Notes: generated by a model not told the origin, from the sequence alone. Shown: positions 7,264 to 15,949, numbered from the stretch's first letter. The stretch: 42,796 nucleotides of DNA from Pedobacter sp. (GCF_031119335.1 NZ_JAVHXT010000023.1:1-42796); one strand, 5' to 3'. Numbers and translations are program-made.

Positions 7264-8625
7264 TTAAACGAAGGCAGAATGACCGGTAATTGCTCGCCCA
7301 ACAATTAAAGTATTGATTTCCTTGGTGCCTTCGTAAGAATAAATTGCCTCGGCGTCAGCCACAAAACGAGCCACATCATATTCTAACAAAATGCCGTTAC
7401 CCCCCATTACTTCTCTTGCTCTACTCACTACATCGCGGGTACGCATAGAACAAAAAACTTTGGCCAACGAAGCATGTTCATCGGTCAATAAATTTTGGTC
7501 TTGCAATTGCGACAACCTGAAACATAAGGTTTGCATAGCGGTAAGATTAGACAACATCTCAACCAAATGATTTTGGATGAGTTGAAACGAAGAAATAGGT
7601 CTACCGAACTGCTTACGCTTTTGCGTGTAGGCCAAAGCGGCTTCGTAAGCCCCTCTAGCACAACCAACTGCCTGCCAAGCTACTCCTGCTCTGGTCATCT
7701 GCAAAACCTTTGCAGTATCTTTAAACGAATTGGCATTTTGCAATCTGTCTGCTTCGTCTAATTCGCAATTATTGAGTGTAATTAAACCATTTTGCACAAT
7801 GCGTAAAGCCATTTTATCCTGCATTTTCTCTACCGAAATGCCTGGTGTTCCTTTTCTAACGATAAAACCTTTTACTTGGTTATCATCTAAATCTCTGGCC
7901 CAAATAATGGTAATATCAGAAAAAGTGGCATTGCCAATCCACTTTTTTTGCCCGTTAATAATCCACTTATTTCCCTTGCGCTTAACCGTAGTCGTTAATC
8001 CACCAGCGGCACCTGAACCAACTTCTGGTTCTGTTAAGCCAAACGCACCAATAGTTTTAAATTGCTGCATAGACGGCAACCATTCTTGCTTTTGCTCTTC
8101 GGAACCGCACAAGTAAATACTGCCCATGGCTAAACCGCTTTGTACGCCAAAAAAAGTAGACATCGATGTATCGATACGTGCCAACTCCATCGCTAAAATG
8201 CCTTCCATTAAGTTAGATTTACCTGCGCAACCGTAGCCTTTGTAAACCAAGCCACACACGTTCAGCTCAGCAATTTTAGGAATTATTTCATGCGGAAATT
8301 CGGCTCGTAGCCAGTAATCGTTAACAATTGGTTTAACTTCTTTTTCTAAGAAAGCTCGTACTTTGAGCTGTAGCGCTCGGTCTTCTTCGTTTAAAGCTTC
8401 TTCTCCAAGCTGATAAAAATCTCCTTCAATGGGTGGCAGTTCCTTTTTACGAGAACTTCCGCCCATCATTTTCATCATACCTTGTAATTGCTTTTCGTCG
8501 AGACTAGAAATTGTCTCTACCATTTTAGGTAGATCAACTTTTTTAGAAAGTGCATCTAGTTTTTCAAAATCTACACTTTTAAATAATTGATAAGCGTTTT
8601 TTAAAGAGGAAAATAGATTAGCCAT
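7264..8625 (-). CDS. Acyl-CoA dehydrogenase, glutaryl-CoA dehydrogenase-like
   Basis: 453-residue FAD-dependent acyl-CoA dehydrogenase. The core follows the glutaryl-CoA dehydrogenase pattern closely: KGYGCAG, GSEEQKQEWLP, GAFGLTEPEVGSG, the flavin/active-site segment GQKKWIGNA, RKQFGRPISSFQLIQ, and YEGTKEINTLIVGRAITG, where Glu432 is the expected catalytic base. Such enzymes make crotonyl-CoA from glutaryl-CoA in lysine breakdown, although related enzymes in this phylum may use other acyl-CoAs. Oddly, about 60 residues precede the family core (a helical, Met/Lys-rich stretch ending KMMGGSSRKKELPP), making it longer than the usual 390-400. Its gene faces lat. Confidence 0.85.
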   Translation of the reverse strand: MANLFSSLKNAYQLFKSVDFEKLDALSKKVDLPKMVETISSLDEKQLQGMMKMMGGSSRKKELPPIEGDFYQLGEEALNEEDRALQLKVRAFLEKEVKPIVNDYWLRAEFPHEIIPKIAELNVCGLVYKGYGCAGKSNLMEGILAMELARIDTSMSTFFGVQSGLAMGSIYLCGSEEQKQEWLPSMQQFKTIGAFGLTEPEVGSGAAGGLTTTVKRKGNKWIINGQKKWIGNATFSDITIIWARDLDDNQVKGFIVRKGTPGISVEKMQDKMALRIVQNGLITLNNCELDEADRLQNANSFKDTAKVLQMTRAGVAWQAVGCARGAYEAALAYTQKRKQFGRPISSFQLIQNHLVEMLSNLTAMQTLCFRLSQLQDQNLLTDEHASLAKVFCSMRTRDVVSRAREVMGGNGILLEYDVARFVADAEAIYSYEGTKEINTLIVGRAITGHSAFV

Positions 8626-8730
8626 AGATGGGATATGTTTAATGTAAAAGTTTGAAGTCTCACTATTGTAAAACCTCGTTACCTTTGTTTAAACAAGAAA
8701 TACCCTAAATTGTTGGCTTTTGGATGATTT

Positions 8731-9447
8731 CTACCTCAAATCGAACAAACTTTCTACCCCTAAAAGCTTTCTTGAGGTAAAGCCTTCGCCATATTCTGCC
8801 CCAATGTTTTTACCCATTTCCCTTGCTCTGGCAACAACCGATTGCAAAAAGGCAGGCGTTGAAATATAGGTTTGCGGTTCGTTTTCATCTGAACTATCGA
8901 ACTGTGTTTTGAAAGCTCTAATAGCTGCGATTTTCTGCTCCATTTGCTCCGAAATATCAACAATAATATCTGGTTTGATGTACGTGTCTTGGATATATTG
9001 TAAAGTTAGACGTGGTCGCCAAGGTTCTTGCTTTACACCGTCAAGCTCGGTTTCAATCCTCCTTAATCCAGAAAGGAAAATAGAATCATTAGCCAAATCA
9101 GAAGCTCTACCATGATCAGGGTGTCGGTCATACAAGGCATTAGTTAGAACAATTTCGGGTTGATACTTACGAATCATCTTAATTACTTCCAATTGATGCG
9201 CTTCATCATTTTTGAAAAATCCGTCTCTTATGCCAATATTTTCTCTAGCGTGAACGCCCATAATTGCAGAAGCATTTTTAGACTCCTCGGCACGAGTTTC
9301 AATTGTGCCACGAGTGCCAAGTTCACCTCTAGTAAAATCTATAATCCCAACTTTCTTACCTAGCGCAATATGTTTGATAATCGTACCCGAGCATCCCAAT
9401 TCTGCATCATCTGGATGAACGGCTAAAACCAATAAATCTAATTTCAT
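8731..9447 (-). CDS. bshB1: Bacillithiol biosynthesis deacetylase BshB1
   Basis: 238-residue LmbE/PIG-L family zinc deacetylase. It removes the acetyl group from N-acetylglucosaminyl-malate in bacillithiol synthesis. The zinc motif AVHPDDAELG (His11, Asp14) is at the N-terminus and the third ligand region is DRHPDHGRAS. The family-specific FTRGELGTRG and FKTQFDSS segments separate BshB1 from generic LmbE proteins. Length is typical. The gene lies 79 bases behind a glutathione peroxidase-like gene on the same strand, with a large hairpin between them. The pairing suggests a low-molecular-weight thiol and peroxide defence theme (inference). Confidence 0.92.
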   Translation of the reverse strand: MKLDLLVLAVHPDDAELGCSGTIIKHIALGKKVGIIDFTRGELGTRGTIETRAEESKNASAIMGVHARENIGIRDGFFKNDEAHQLEVIKMIRKYQPEIVLTNALYDRHPDHGRASDLANDSIFLSGLRRIETELDGVKQEPWRPRLTLQYIQDTYIKPDIIVDISEQMEQKIAAIRAFKTQFDSSDENEPQTYISTPAFLQSVVARAREMGKNIGAEYGEGFTSRKLLGVESLFDLR

Positions 9448-9461
9448 TTATACTTCATTTT

Positions 9462-9519
9462 ACCACAAAGACACCAAGAGCACAGAGTTTGCTTTTTGTG
9501 TTCTTGGTGTCTTTGTGGT
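9462..9519. repeat. Long imperfect hairpin between bshB1 and the peroxidase gene
   Basis: ACCACAAAGACACCAAGA (9462-9479) and TCTTGGTGTCTTTGTGGT (9502-9519) are perfect 18-base arms. The stem can continue inward through GU pairs for five to seven more. The words CCACAAAGACACCAAG belong to a repeat type often seen between genes in this phylum. It could terminate or stabilise the transcript from the peroxidase gene. Confidence 0.6.
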
Positions 9520-9526
9520 TTCTATA

Positions 9527-10033
9527 TTAGACATTTTCTTGTAAAAGACGTTGTATTTTTTTCTTCACCTTAGATGAAGTTGGCTTAGTAAACGGAAAGA
9601 AATACTCCACTACTTCACCTTTTTTATTAACGAGGTATTTATGGAAATTCCAACGAGGTGTAGAAGTTAAATTTCCGTTTTGTTTCTTATCTGCTAAGAA
9701 TTTAAATAACGGATGAGCTTCTTTTCCTCTAATCATCACTTTATCGAAAATTGGAAAAGCAACACCGTAATTCACTTCACAAAATTCATTAATTGCTTTT
9801 CCATCCAAAGGTTCTTGTTTACCAAAATCGTTTGAAGGAAAACCCAAAATTTCGAAACCTTGCTCAGCAAACTCTTCTCTAATTTGTTGTAATTCTTTTA
9901 ACTGAGGTGTAAATCCACAACCAGAAGCTGTGTTCACAATCAACAATACTTTGCCCTTGTAGTCGGCCAAGTTTTTTTCTGTTCCATTGATAAGGCGAGC
10001 CTTAAATGGATACACTGTTGGAGTTACATTCAT
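9527..10033 (-). CDS. Glutathione peroxidase-like thiol peroxidase
   Basis: 168 residues, thioredoxin fold. The peroxidatic cysteine is Cys39 in NTASGCGFTPQ, the position of selenocysteine in animal enzymes. The GFPSNDFGKQEP motif holds the conserved glutamine, and WNFHKYLV holds the conserved Trp/Asn. The proton-relay set is therefore intact. Bacterial cysteine forms generally use thioredoxin rather than glutathione. No signal peptide. It lies 9 bases behind the DUF4294 gene, so the two are probably co-transcribed, and is followed by bshB1. It reduces hydrogen peroxide and organic hydroperoxides. Confidence 0.9.
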   Translation of the reverse strand: MNVTPTVYPFKARLINGTEKNLADYKGKVLLIVNTASGCGFTPQLKELQQIREEFAEQGFEILGFPSNDFGKQEPLDGKAINEFCEVNYGVAFPIFDKVMIRGKEAHPLFKFLADKKQNGNLTSTPRWNFHKYLVNKKGEVVEYFFPFTKPTSSKVKKKIQRLLQENV

Positions 10034-10042
10034 ATTTCAACC

Positions 10043-10660
10043 TTACTGATAGTAGCCAGAACCTCTAATGATCGATTCGATATCTCTATCTTCCTGAACA
10101 CTGTAGGTACTCTTTAAGTTATGACCAACCACCCTAGCGACCAATTGGTAAGAAAATGCAGCAAATTTACCTTTCGTTTCCTTCACAATATCGTAGGTTG
10201 TCCGTCCAACTTCCCTATCAATTAATTTAGTTAGTATCTGTCCTTGTGTAATGGTCAACTCCTTGATTTCAGTGTTGAACATTTTTTTAATTTCGTTGTC
10301 GCAAGCCTTTACCAAGCGTTTTTGTTCTTTTTTATCAGAAACTAGTGCTAATTCACGTTCCAATTGCTCGTATCTGCGTTTAGCATAAAGGGCATAAGGC
10401 ATAACTTTAAGCACATTGTATCTCAACCTGTTATAGGCTGCTTGCTCTTGTGGCGACTTCCAAATTCGCTGTCCGTAAATAACTACCTCCCTTAAACCAA
10501 TCCATGGAATCATGAAACCACCATCTACCGTAGCAGCTACACGAATGGTATCATTTTTGCCTAATTTTGGCCAAATAGCAGTTGATGTGCTGTCTTGCGC
10601 TTGGGCACAAAAACCAGCAATCATGACAATTGAAAGAGCAAAAAGACGATAAAATTTCAT
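10043..10660 (-). CDS. DUF4294 family secreted protein
   Basis: 205 residues from ATG 10660. A longer frame starting at TTG 10678 overlaps a promoter -7 element (10676-10683) and is rejected. The N-terminus is a signal peptide (MKFYRLFALSIVMIAGF ending CAQAQ). The body is basic and helical with a charged segment around EQLERELALVSDKKEQKR, and matches the Bacteroidota-specific DUF4294 pattern, including ITQGQILTKLIDRE and GRTTYDIVKE. Function is unknown; periplasmic location is inferred. It heads a unit with the peroxidase gene 9 bases downstream. Confidence 0.8.
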   Translation of the reverse strand: MKFYRLFALSIVMIAGFCAQAQDSTSTAIWPKLGKNDTIRVAATVDGGFMIPWIGLREVVIYGQRIWKSPQEQAAYNRLRYNVLKVMPYALYAKRRYEQLERELALVSDKKEQKRLVKACDNEIKKMFNTEIKELTITQGQILTKLIDREVGRTTYDIVKETKGKFAAFSYQLVARVVGHNLKSTYSVQEDRDIESIIRGSGYYQ

Positions 10661-10675
10661 AAATTTATGCCTATT

Positions 10676-10683
10676 CAAAGTTA
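10676..10683 (-). promoter_or_regulatory. Promoter -7 element for the DUF4294-gpx unit
   Basis: Minus-strand TAACTTTG matches TAnnTTTG and lies 15 bases before ATG 10660. A second match, TAGGTTTG, is at 10720-10713. No good -33 element is at the ideal distance from either, so strength is uncertain. Its position excludes the upstream TTG start. Confidence 0.45.
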
Positions 10684-10771
10684 GCGCTATTTTTATATAT
10701 TCGTTTTAACTACAAACCTAATATAATACTTTATAGTTTAATATCACTATAATTTTACCTAGAAAATACAA

Positions 10772-12982
10772 ATGAAGAATACTTTGGTTATAGATCTGGA
10801 AGTCGAGAAAAAGGAAATACTTAAACGGTATCGTGCTTTGCTACGTGCCTGTAAATCAACATTACAAAGGGGAGATAAAAAAGAAATACGCAAGGCTTTT
10901 GACATGGCTCTGGAGAGCCATAAAGATATGCGCCGTAAGTCGGGCGAACCTTACATTTACCATCCTATCGCTGTAGCTCAAATTGCTGCCGAAGAAATTG
11001 GTTTAGGTACCACATCAATTGTATGTGCCTTATTACATGATGTTGTTGAGGATACCGACATTACTTTGGAAGATATTGAACGTGAGTTTGGTAAAAAAAC
11101 TGCTAAAATTATTGATGGCTTAACCAAAATATCGGGAGTTTTTGACACCAATAGTTCTTTACAGGCAGAGAATTTTAGGAAAATGCTCCTTACGCTAGCA
11201 GATGATGTAAGGGTAATTTTGATAAAGCTGGCAGATAGGCTGCACAATATGCGTACGATGGATTTTATGCCTCGTCACAAACAGCTGAAAATAGCATCGG
11301 AAACTATTTACTTGTATGCTCCTTTAGCGCACAGGTTGGGTTTATACGCAATAAAATCTGAGCTGGAAGACTTATCTATGAAGTACTTAGAGCCAGACAC
11401 TTACAAGTACATTGCCACACAACTTAACGAGAAAAAAGCGGAGAGAAATGCCTTTATCAAAGCTTTTGTTGAGCCAATTAATGATATTTTAGCAGAGCAG
11501 GGATTAGTAGCAAATGTTTACGGTCGCCCAAAATCTATCCATTCAATATGGAACAAGATGAAGAAAAAGAACATCCCTTTTGAGGAGGTGTACGATCTTT
11601 TTGCCATAAGAATTATCCTAGACAGCAGCCCAGAAAGTGAAAAAGCGGATTGCTGGAAGGCCTACTCTATAGTTACCGACTTGTACCGTCCAAACCCAGA
11701 TCGTTTGCGTGACTGGGTTTCATCGCCAAAAGGAAATGGCTACGAATCATTACACACTACCGTGATGGGGCCAAAAGGTCAGTGGGTAGAAGTGCAGATA
11801 CGTACCCAGCGTATGAACGAGATTGCAGAAAAAGGTTTCGCAGCACACTGGAAGTATAAAGAAAGCAGTAACGATAACGGTCTTGACCAATGGATACAGA
11901 AAGTTCGTGAAATGCTAAGTAATCCAGAATCTAATGCACTAGATTTCTTGGATGATTTTAAAATGAACCTTTTCTCTGATGAGATTTTCATTTTTACTCC
12001 GAAAGGAGCTTTGTTGCAATTGCCTTTAGGTGCTACAGCTCTAGATTTTGCTTTCGAAATTCATACAGATATCGGTGCAAAATGTATTGGTGCAAAGGTT
12101 AACCATAAATTGGTACCGCTTTCGTACAAGCTACAAAATGGCGATCAAGTAGAAATCATCACCTCAAGCAAGCAAACCCCTAAGGAAGATTGGTTGAATA
12201 TTGTGATGACGGCAAAAGCCAAGTCGAAAATCAAATCATCATTAAAAGAAGAAAAACGGAAAATTGCAGAAGAAGGAAAGGAAATTTTAGAGCGCAAGTT
12301 AAAGTCGCTTAAAATTACTTACAACACTGACAACCTAAACAAGCTTAGTTATTTCTTTAAACTACAGTCTACGCAAGATTTGTTCATTTCTGTTGCTACA
12401 GGAAAAATAGAACTAAAAGATTTAAAAGAATACATTGCTAGTGAAAAAGAAATAGAGAATCGTGGCAATGAAAGAGCTACAGACAACGAACGTATTGATG
12501 CATTACTTAAAAAAGTTAAAGGACCAGAATCGGATGTTTTACTAATTGGCGAAGATTTACAAAAGATAGACTATACGCTAGCGGCTTGCTGCAATCCAAT
12601 TCCAGGAGATGATGTTTTTGGCTTTGTAACGGTAAATGAAGGCATTAAAATACATCGTACTAATTGCCCTAATGCAGCACAGCTGATGGCCAACTATGGT
12701 TATCGTGTAGTGAAAGCAAAATGGAACAAGCAACAAGAATTAAGTTTCTTAACCGGGCTAAGAATTGTTGGAATTGATGACGTAGGTTTAATTAACAGCT
12801 TAACCAAAGTTATTTCTAACGACTTTAAAGTAAATATCCGTTCCATTACTATTGATACCGATGATGGTATTTTTGATGGCTCTATAAAAGTATTTGTTAA
12901 TGATAAGGAGCATCTGGATAATTTGATAAAAAACTTATTGGCGGTGAAAGGCATTACCGGGGTAACGAGGTTTGATGCTTAA
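10772..12982 (+). CDS. Bifunctional (p)ppGpp synthetase/hydrolase, RelA/SpoT family
   Basis: 736 residues with the full long-RSH layout. The HD hydrolase domain (about 45-200) has an intact His89-Asp90 in HDVVEDTD. The synthetase domain (about 230-365) has GRPKSIHSIW, SPKGNGYESLHT and EVQIRTQRMNEIAEKG. A TGS domain (IFTPKGALLQLPLGAT) is near 400-465, a conserved-cysteine region (AACCNPIPGDD, HRTNCPNA) near 610-640, and an ACT domain lies at the end. Because both active sites look intact, it probably makes and degrades (p)ppGpp. It sits upstream of a BRO-like gene (17-base gap), fur and purA. PurA is a known ppGpp-sensitive enzyme elsewhere. Confidence 0.93.
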   Translation: MKNTLVIDLEVEKKEILKRYRALLRACKSTLQRGDKKEIRKAFDMALESHKDMRRKSGEPYIYHPIAVAQIAAEEIGLGTTSIVCALLHDVVEDTDITLEDIEREFGKKTAKIIDGLTKISGVFDTNSSLQAENFRKMLLTLADDVRVILIKLADRLHNMRTMDFMPRHKQLKIASETIYLYAPLAHRLGLYAIKSELEDLSMKYLEPDTYKYIATQLNEKKAERNAFIKAFVEPINDILAEQGLVANVYGRPKSIHSIWNKMKKKNIPFEEVYDLFAIRIILDSSPESEKADCWKAYSIVTDLYRPNPDRLRDWVSSPKGNGYESLHTTVMGPKGQWVEVQIRTQRMNEIAEKGFAAHWKYKESSNDNGLDQWIQKVREMLSNPESNALDFLDDFKMNLFSDEIFIFTPKGALLQLPLGATALDFAFEIHTDIGAKCIGAKVNHKLVPLSYKLQNGDQVEIITSSKQTPKEDWLNIVMTAKAKSKIKSSLKEEKRKIAEEGKEILERKLKSLKITYNTDNLNKLSYFFKLQSTQDLFISVATGKIELKDLKEYIASEKEIENRGNERATDNERIDALLKKVKGPESDVLLIGEDLQKIDYTLAACCNPIPGDDVFGFVTVNEGIKIHRTNCPNAAQLMANYGYRVVKAKWNKQQELSFLTGLRIVGIDDVGLINSLTKVISNDFKVNIRSITIDTDDGIFDGSIKVFVNDKEHLDNLIKNLLAVKGITGVTRFDA

Positions 12983-12999
12983 ATATCAATTCCTTATCT

Positions 13000-13833
13000 A
13001 TGAAAAAAGAAAATTCTATTCAATTATTTGAAGACAAAAAAGTTAGAACGCTTTGGAGCGAAGAAGAGGAAAAATGGTATGTTTCTATTATAGATGTTAT
13101 AGAAGTACTAACTGGAACAGATCGTCCAAGAAAATATTGGAATGATTTAAAAACGAAGCTGAAAAAAGAAGGAAGTGAACTGTCCGAAAAAATCGGACAG
13201 TTGAAAATGTATGCTCCTGATGGAAAAATGCGCATTACTGACGTTGCTGATACTGAGCATATTTTTAGGCTCATCCAATCTATACCATCGCCGAAAGCTG
13301 AACCATTTAAATTGTGGCTGGCACAAGTGGGTTCTGAACGTTTGGATGAATTGCAAGATCCTGAAATTTCTATTGACAGAGCCCTTGAGCAATATCTTAA
13401 GTTGGGATATTCTGAGAATTGGATTAATCAACAGTTAAAAAGTATTGAAATCCGTAAGGAATTAACAGACGAGTGGAAAAAAAGAGGATTAAAGGAAGGC
13501 TTACAATTTGCGACACTTACAGATATCATTACCAATGCATGGGCGGGTAAAACAACAAAGGAATATAAGGCACTAAAAGGTTTGAAGAAAGAAAACCTTA
13601 GAGACAACATGACCAATACCGAGTTAATTTTAAATATGCTTGCAGAGGCTTCCACGAAGGACATTTCTCAAGCCACAAATCCTGAGACATTTGAGGAAAG
13701 TAAAAAAGTAGCTCAACAAGGTGGTGATGTTGCCAAAGTAGCACGGTTAGAATTGGAGTCTAAAACTGGCAAAAAAGTTGTGAGCAGTTTAAATGCTAAA
13801 TCTAATTTGAAAGAACTCCCTTCAAAGAAATAA
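13000..13833 (+). CDS. BRO-N / DinD-like protein
   Basis: 277 residues. The N-terminal part (about 5-115) fits a Bro-N domain: RTLWSEEEEKWYVSIIDVIEVL, then YWNDLKTKLKKEG, LKMYAPDGKMRITDVAD and FKLWLAQVG. This domain is found in phage antirepressors and BRO proteins. The C-terminal half (KKRGLKEGLQFATLTDII, GLKKENLRDNMTNTELILN) resembles DNA-damage-inducible protein D. DinD in E. coli is SOS-induced and inhibits RecA filaments; whether this one does so is unknown. It is 17 bases behind relA/spoT in the same direction. No phage genes surround it, so it is a single accessory gene, probably acquired by transfer (inference). Confidence 0.75.
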   Translation: MKKENSIQLFEDKKVRTLWSEEEEKWYVSIIDVIEVLTGTDRPRKYWNDLKTKLKKEGSELSEKIGQLKMYAPDGKMRITDVADTEHIFRLIQSIPSPKAEPFKLWLAQVGSERLDELQDPEISIDRALEQYLKLGYSENWINQQLKSIEIRKELTDEWKKRGLKEGLQFATLTDIITNAWAGKTTKEYKALKGLKKENLRDNMTNTELILNMLAEASTKDISQATNPETFEESKKVAQQGGDVAKVARLELESKTGKKVVSSLNAKSNLKELPSKK

Positions 13834-13942
13834 AAGTAACTGCTTCTCTATTGTTTTTCTTACCATAGTCAAAACAATTCAACAATAAGGCATTTTATCA
13901 ACATAAATCCGTGTAATCTTTCAATCTGTGAAATCAAATAGT

Positions 13943-13950
13943 TACCTTTG
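13943..13950 (+). promoter_or_regulatory. Promoter -7 element for fur-purA
   Basis: TACCTTTG matches TAnnTTTG. Transcription starting 4-7 bases later would begin at or inside the first ATG (13953), which favours the second ATG (13968) as the translation start. No clear TTG at the ideal upstream distance. Confidence 0.45.
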
Positions 13951-13967
13951 GAATGGAGTTTAAAACT

Positions 13968-14441
13968 ATGTCTGAACAGAACACAAGTGAGTTGGTTAGA
14001 AAGATATTCGAAGCCTATCTCGAAAACAAAAACTTAAGAAAAACCCCTGAGCGTTTTGCTATTTTAGAAGAAATCTACTCAAGAGATGATCACTTTGACG
14101 TAGAAACCCTTTACATACACATGAAAAATCAAAAATATCGTGTAAGTAGGGCTACCGTTTATAATACGCTAGAGCTTCTAGTTTCTTGTGACTTGGTAAC
14201 AAAACACCAATTCGGCAAGAACATGGCACAGTTCGAAAAATCATACGGCTATCACCAACACGACCACGTTATTTGTATAGATTGTGGTAAGGTGGTAGAG
14301 TTTTGCGATCCTCGTATTGGTCAAATCCAAAATATGGTGGGCGATTTACTAAAATTCGACATCAAACATCACTCTTTAAACCTTTATGGAGTATGTTTCG
14401 ATTGTAGCGCCGCAGCAACCATTAAAAACAAAGCACACTAA
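13968..14441 (+). CDS. Fur family transcriptional regulator
   Basis: 157 residues from ATG 13968 (a 162-residue version from 13953 is possible but conflicts with the promoter). The N-terminal winged helix contains LRKTPERFAILEEIY and the recognition region YRVSRATVYNTLELL. The C-terminal dimerisation domain has YHQHDHVICIDCGKVVEF and a second CFDC pair; the two CxxC pairs are the structural zinc site. Histidines in HHSLNLYG are likely regulatory-metal ligands. Iron, zinc or peroxide sensing cannot be told apart from sequence alone. The gene lies 36 bases ahead of purA. Confidence 0.9.
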   Translation: MSEQNTSELVRKIFEAYLENKNLRKTPERFAILEEIYSRDDHFDVETLYIHMKNQKYRVSRATVYNTLELLVSCDLVTKHQFGKNMAQFEKSYGYHQHDHVICIDCGKVVEFCDPRIGQIQNMVGDLLKFDIKHHSLNLYGVCFDCSAAATIKNKAH

Positions 14442-14477
14442 TTATTTACAAAACCAATATTCTCTTAATTTAAAATA

Positions 14478-15755
14478 ATGACGCAAGTAGATGTACTACT
14501 AGGCCTACAATGGGGCGATGAAGGTAAAGGAAAAATCGTTGACGTTCTTAGTCCACAATATGATTTAATAGCTCGTTTTCAAGGCGGCCCCAATGCTGGG
14601 CACACCCTAGAGTTCGATGGCAAAAAATTTGTACTTAATACTATTCCATCAGGCATTTTCAACGAAAAAACCATGAACCTTATAGGAAATGGTGTTGTAA
14701 TTGACCCGATTATTTTAAAAAGAGAATTAGATAATTTAAGAGCTGCTGGCCACGATCCTGTTGGAAAAGGAAAATTAGTTTTGGCACGTAAAGCGCACTT
14801 AATTTTACCTACTCACCAATTATTAGATGCTGCTAACGAGCAAAAAATGGGTGCTGGTAAAATTGGTTCTACGTTAAAAGGTATTGGCCCAACGTATATG
14901 GACAAAACTGGCAGAAACGGTATTCGTGTTGGTGATACAACCTTGCCAGACTTTAAAGAAAGATACGAAAAGCTAGTACAAAAACATAAAGAAATCCTTT
15001 CTCATTACGAGTTTGAGTACGATTTAACTGAAAAAGAAGCTGCATTTTTTGAAGCTATCGAATTTATCAAATCTATTCCTCATGTAGATAGCGAGCATTT
15101 TGTAAATGGCTACCTAAAAGAAGGTAAAAAGGTTTTGGCAGAAGGTGCTCAAGGCGCATTGTTAGATGTTGATTTTGGTTCTTATCCATTTGTTACTTCA
15201 TCAAATACTACTACTGCTGGTGCTTGTACTGGTTTAGGTATAGCTCCTAATAAAGTGGGCGATGTTTACGGAATTTTCAAAGCATACTGCACACGTGTTG
15301 GTGGTGGTCCATTCCCTACTGAATTATTCGACGAAACTGGCGAAACTTTACGCGCTGTAGGTCACGAGTTTGGTGCAACTACAGGTAGGGCTCGCCGTTG
15401 CGGATGGATTGACCTTCCAGCATTAAAATATGCCATCATGTTAAACGGTGTTACCGAATTGATCATGATGAAAGCTGACGTATTAGATGGTTTTGATACT
15501 ATTTACGCTTGTACTCACTACGAGCACGACGGTCAAACGATCGATTATATGCCTTATGACATCATCACAGTAGAACCGAAACCAGTTTTAAAAGCAATTG
15601 AAGGTTGGAAAACTGATTTAACTGGTATCACTTCTACTGATCAAATCCCTGCGCAGTTAAATGCTTATATCGAATTCTTGGAGAAAGAACTAGAAGTGCC
15701 AATCAAATTTTTATCGGTTGGCCCAGACAGAACACAAACTTTAACTTTGAAATAA
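14478..15755 (+). CDS. purA: Adenylosuccinate synthetase
   Basis: 425 residues, typical length. It converts IMP, aspartate and GTP into adenylosuccinate, the first committed step to AMP. The GTP loop QWGDEGKGK is at residues 11-19 (catalytic Asp in GDEGKG). GPNAGHT carries the conserved His, and STLKGIGPTYMDKTGRNG, VTSSNTTTAG and TTTGRARRCGW, the IMP and GTP/aspartate-binding segments, follow. It is 36 bases downstream of fur and probably shares its transcript. A long hairpin at 15814-15859 follows. Confidence 0.97.
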   Translation: MTQVDVLLGLQWGDEGKGKIVDVLSPQYDLIARFQGGPNAGHTLEFDGKKFVLNTIPSGIFNEKTMNLIGNGVVIDPIILKRELDNLRAAGHDPVGKGKLVLARKAHLILPTHQLLDAANEQKMGAGKIGSTLKGIGPTYMDKTGRNGIRVGDTTLPDFKERYEKLVQKHKEILSHYEFEYDLTEKEAAFFEAIEFIKSIPHVDSEHFVNGYLKEGKKVLAEGAQGALLDVDFGSYPFVTSSNTTTAGACTGLGIAPNKVGDVYGIFKAYCTRVGGGPFPTELFDETGETLRAVGHEFGATTGRARRCGWIDLPALKYAIMLNGVTELIMMKADVLDGFDTIYACTHYEHDGQTIDYMPYDIITVEPKPVLKAIEGWKTDLTGITSTDQIPAQLNAYIEFLEKELEVPIKFLSVGPDRTQTLTLK

Positions 15756-15775
15756 AATTTATTGCAGATTGCGAT

Positions 15776-15949
15776 CGTCATTGCGAGGTACGAAGCAATC
15801 CTACAACAGTTTTAACTTTGTCAACTTTCTAGCACACTGTATAGAAAGTTGACAAAGTTTTATTCCCATCACATTAAGATTGCTTGCCCACGAGAATAGC
15901 CGGGAAAGCTGTATCTTGCCACACAGTAACCCCTTTGTGGGCAATGACA
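15776..15949. repeat. Composite intergenic repeat (CGTCATTGCGAGG family) between purA and pabB
   Basis: CGTCATTGCGAGGTACGAAG (running on to 15800) opens the element. Its counterpart is split: GATTGCTT at 15878-15885 and GCAATGACA at 15941-15949, with other sequence between. The better-formed element is at 27349-27437 and a compact one at 38415-38457. A separate hairpin (15814-15859) sits inside this copy. Confidence 0.6.
15814..15859 (+). terminator. Probable terminator after purA
   Basis: Perfect 18-bp stem, AACTTTGTCAACTTTCTA and TAGAAAGTTGACAAAGTT, with a 10-base loop, followed by TTTATT. It lies 58 bases after the purA stop and is nested in the composite repeat at 15776-15949. The T-run is short, so it could instead be a repeat without terminator activity. 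Confidence 0.55.

Noticed and set aside
8678..8685. Plus-strand TACCTTTG between bshB1 and the acyl-CoA dehydrogenase gene
   Set aside because: Points away from both minus-strand genes, and there is no plus-strand gene behind it.
13000..13833. Edge of a prophage, suggested by the Bro-N domain
   Set aside because: No integrase, structural or replication genes and no attachment-site repeats nearby; the neighbours are core genes (relA/spoT, fur, purA).
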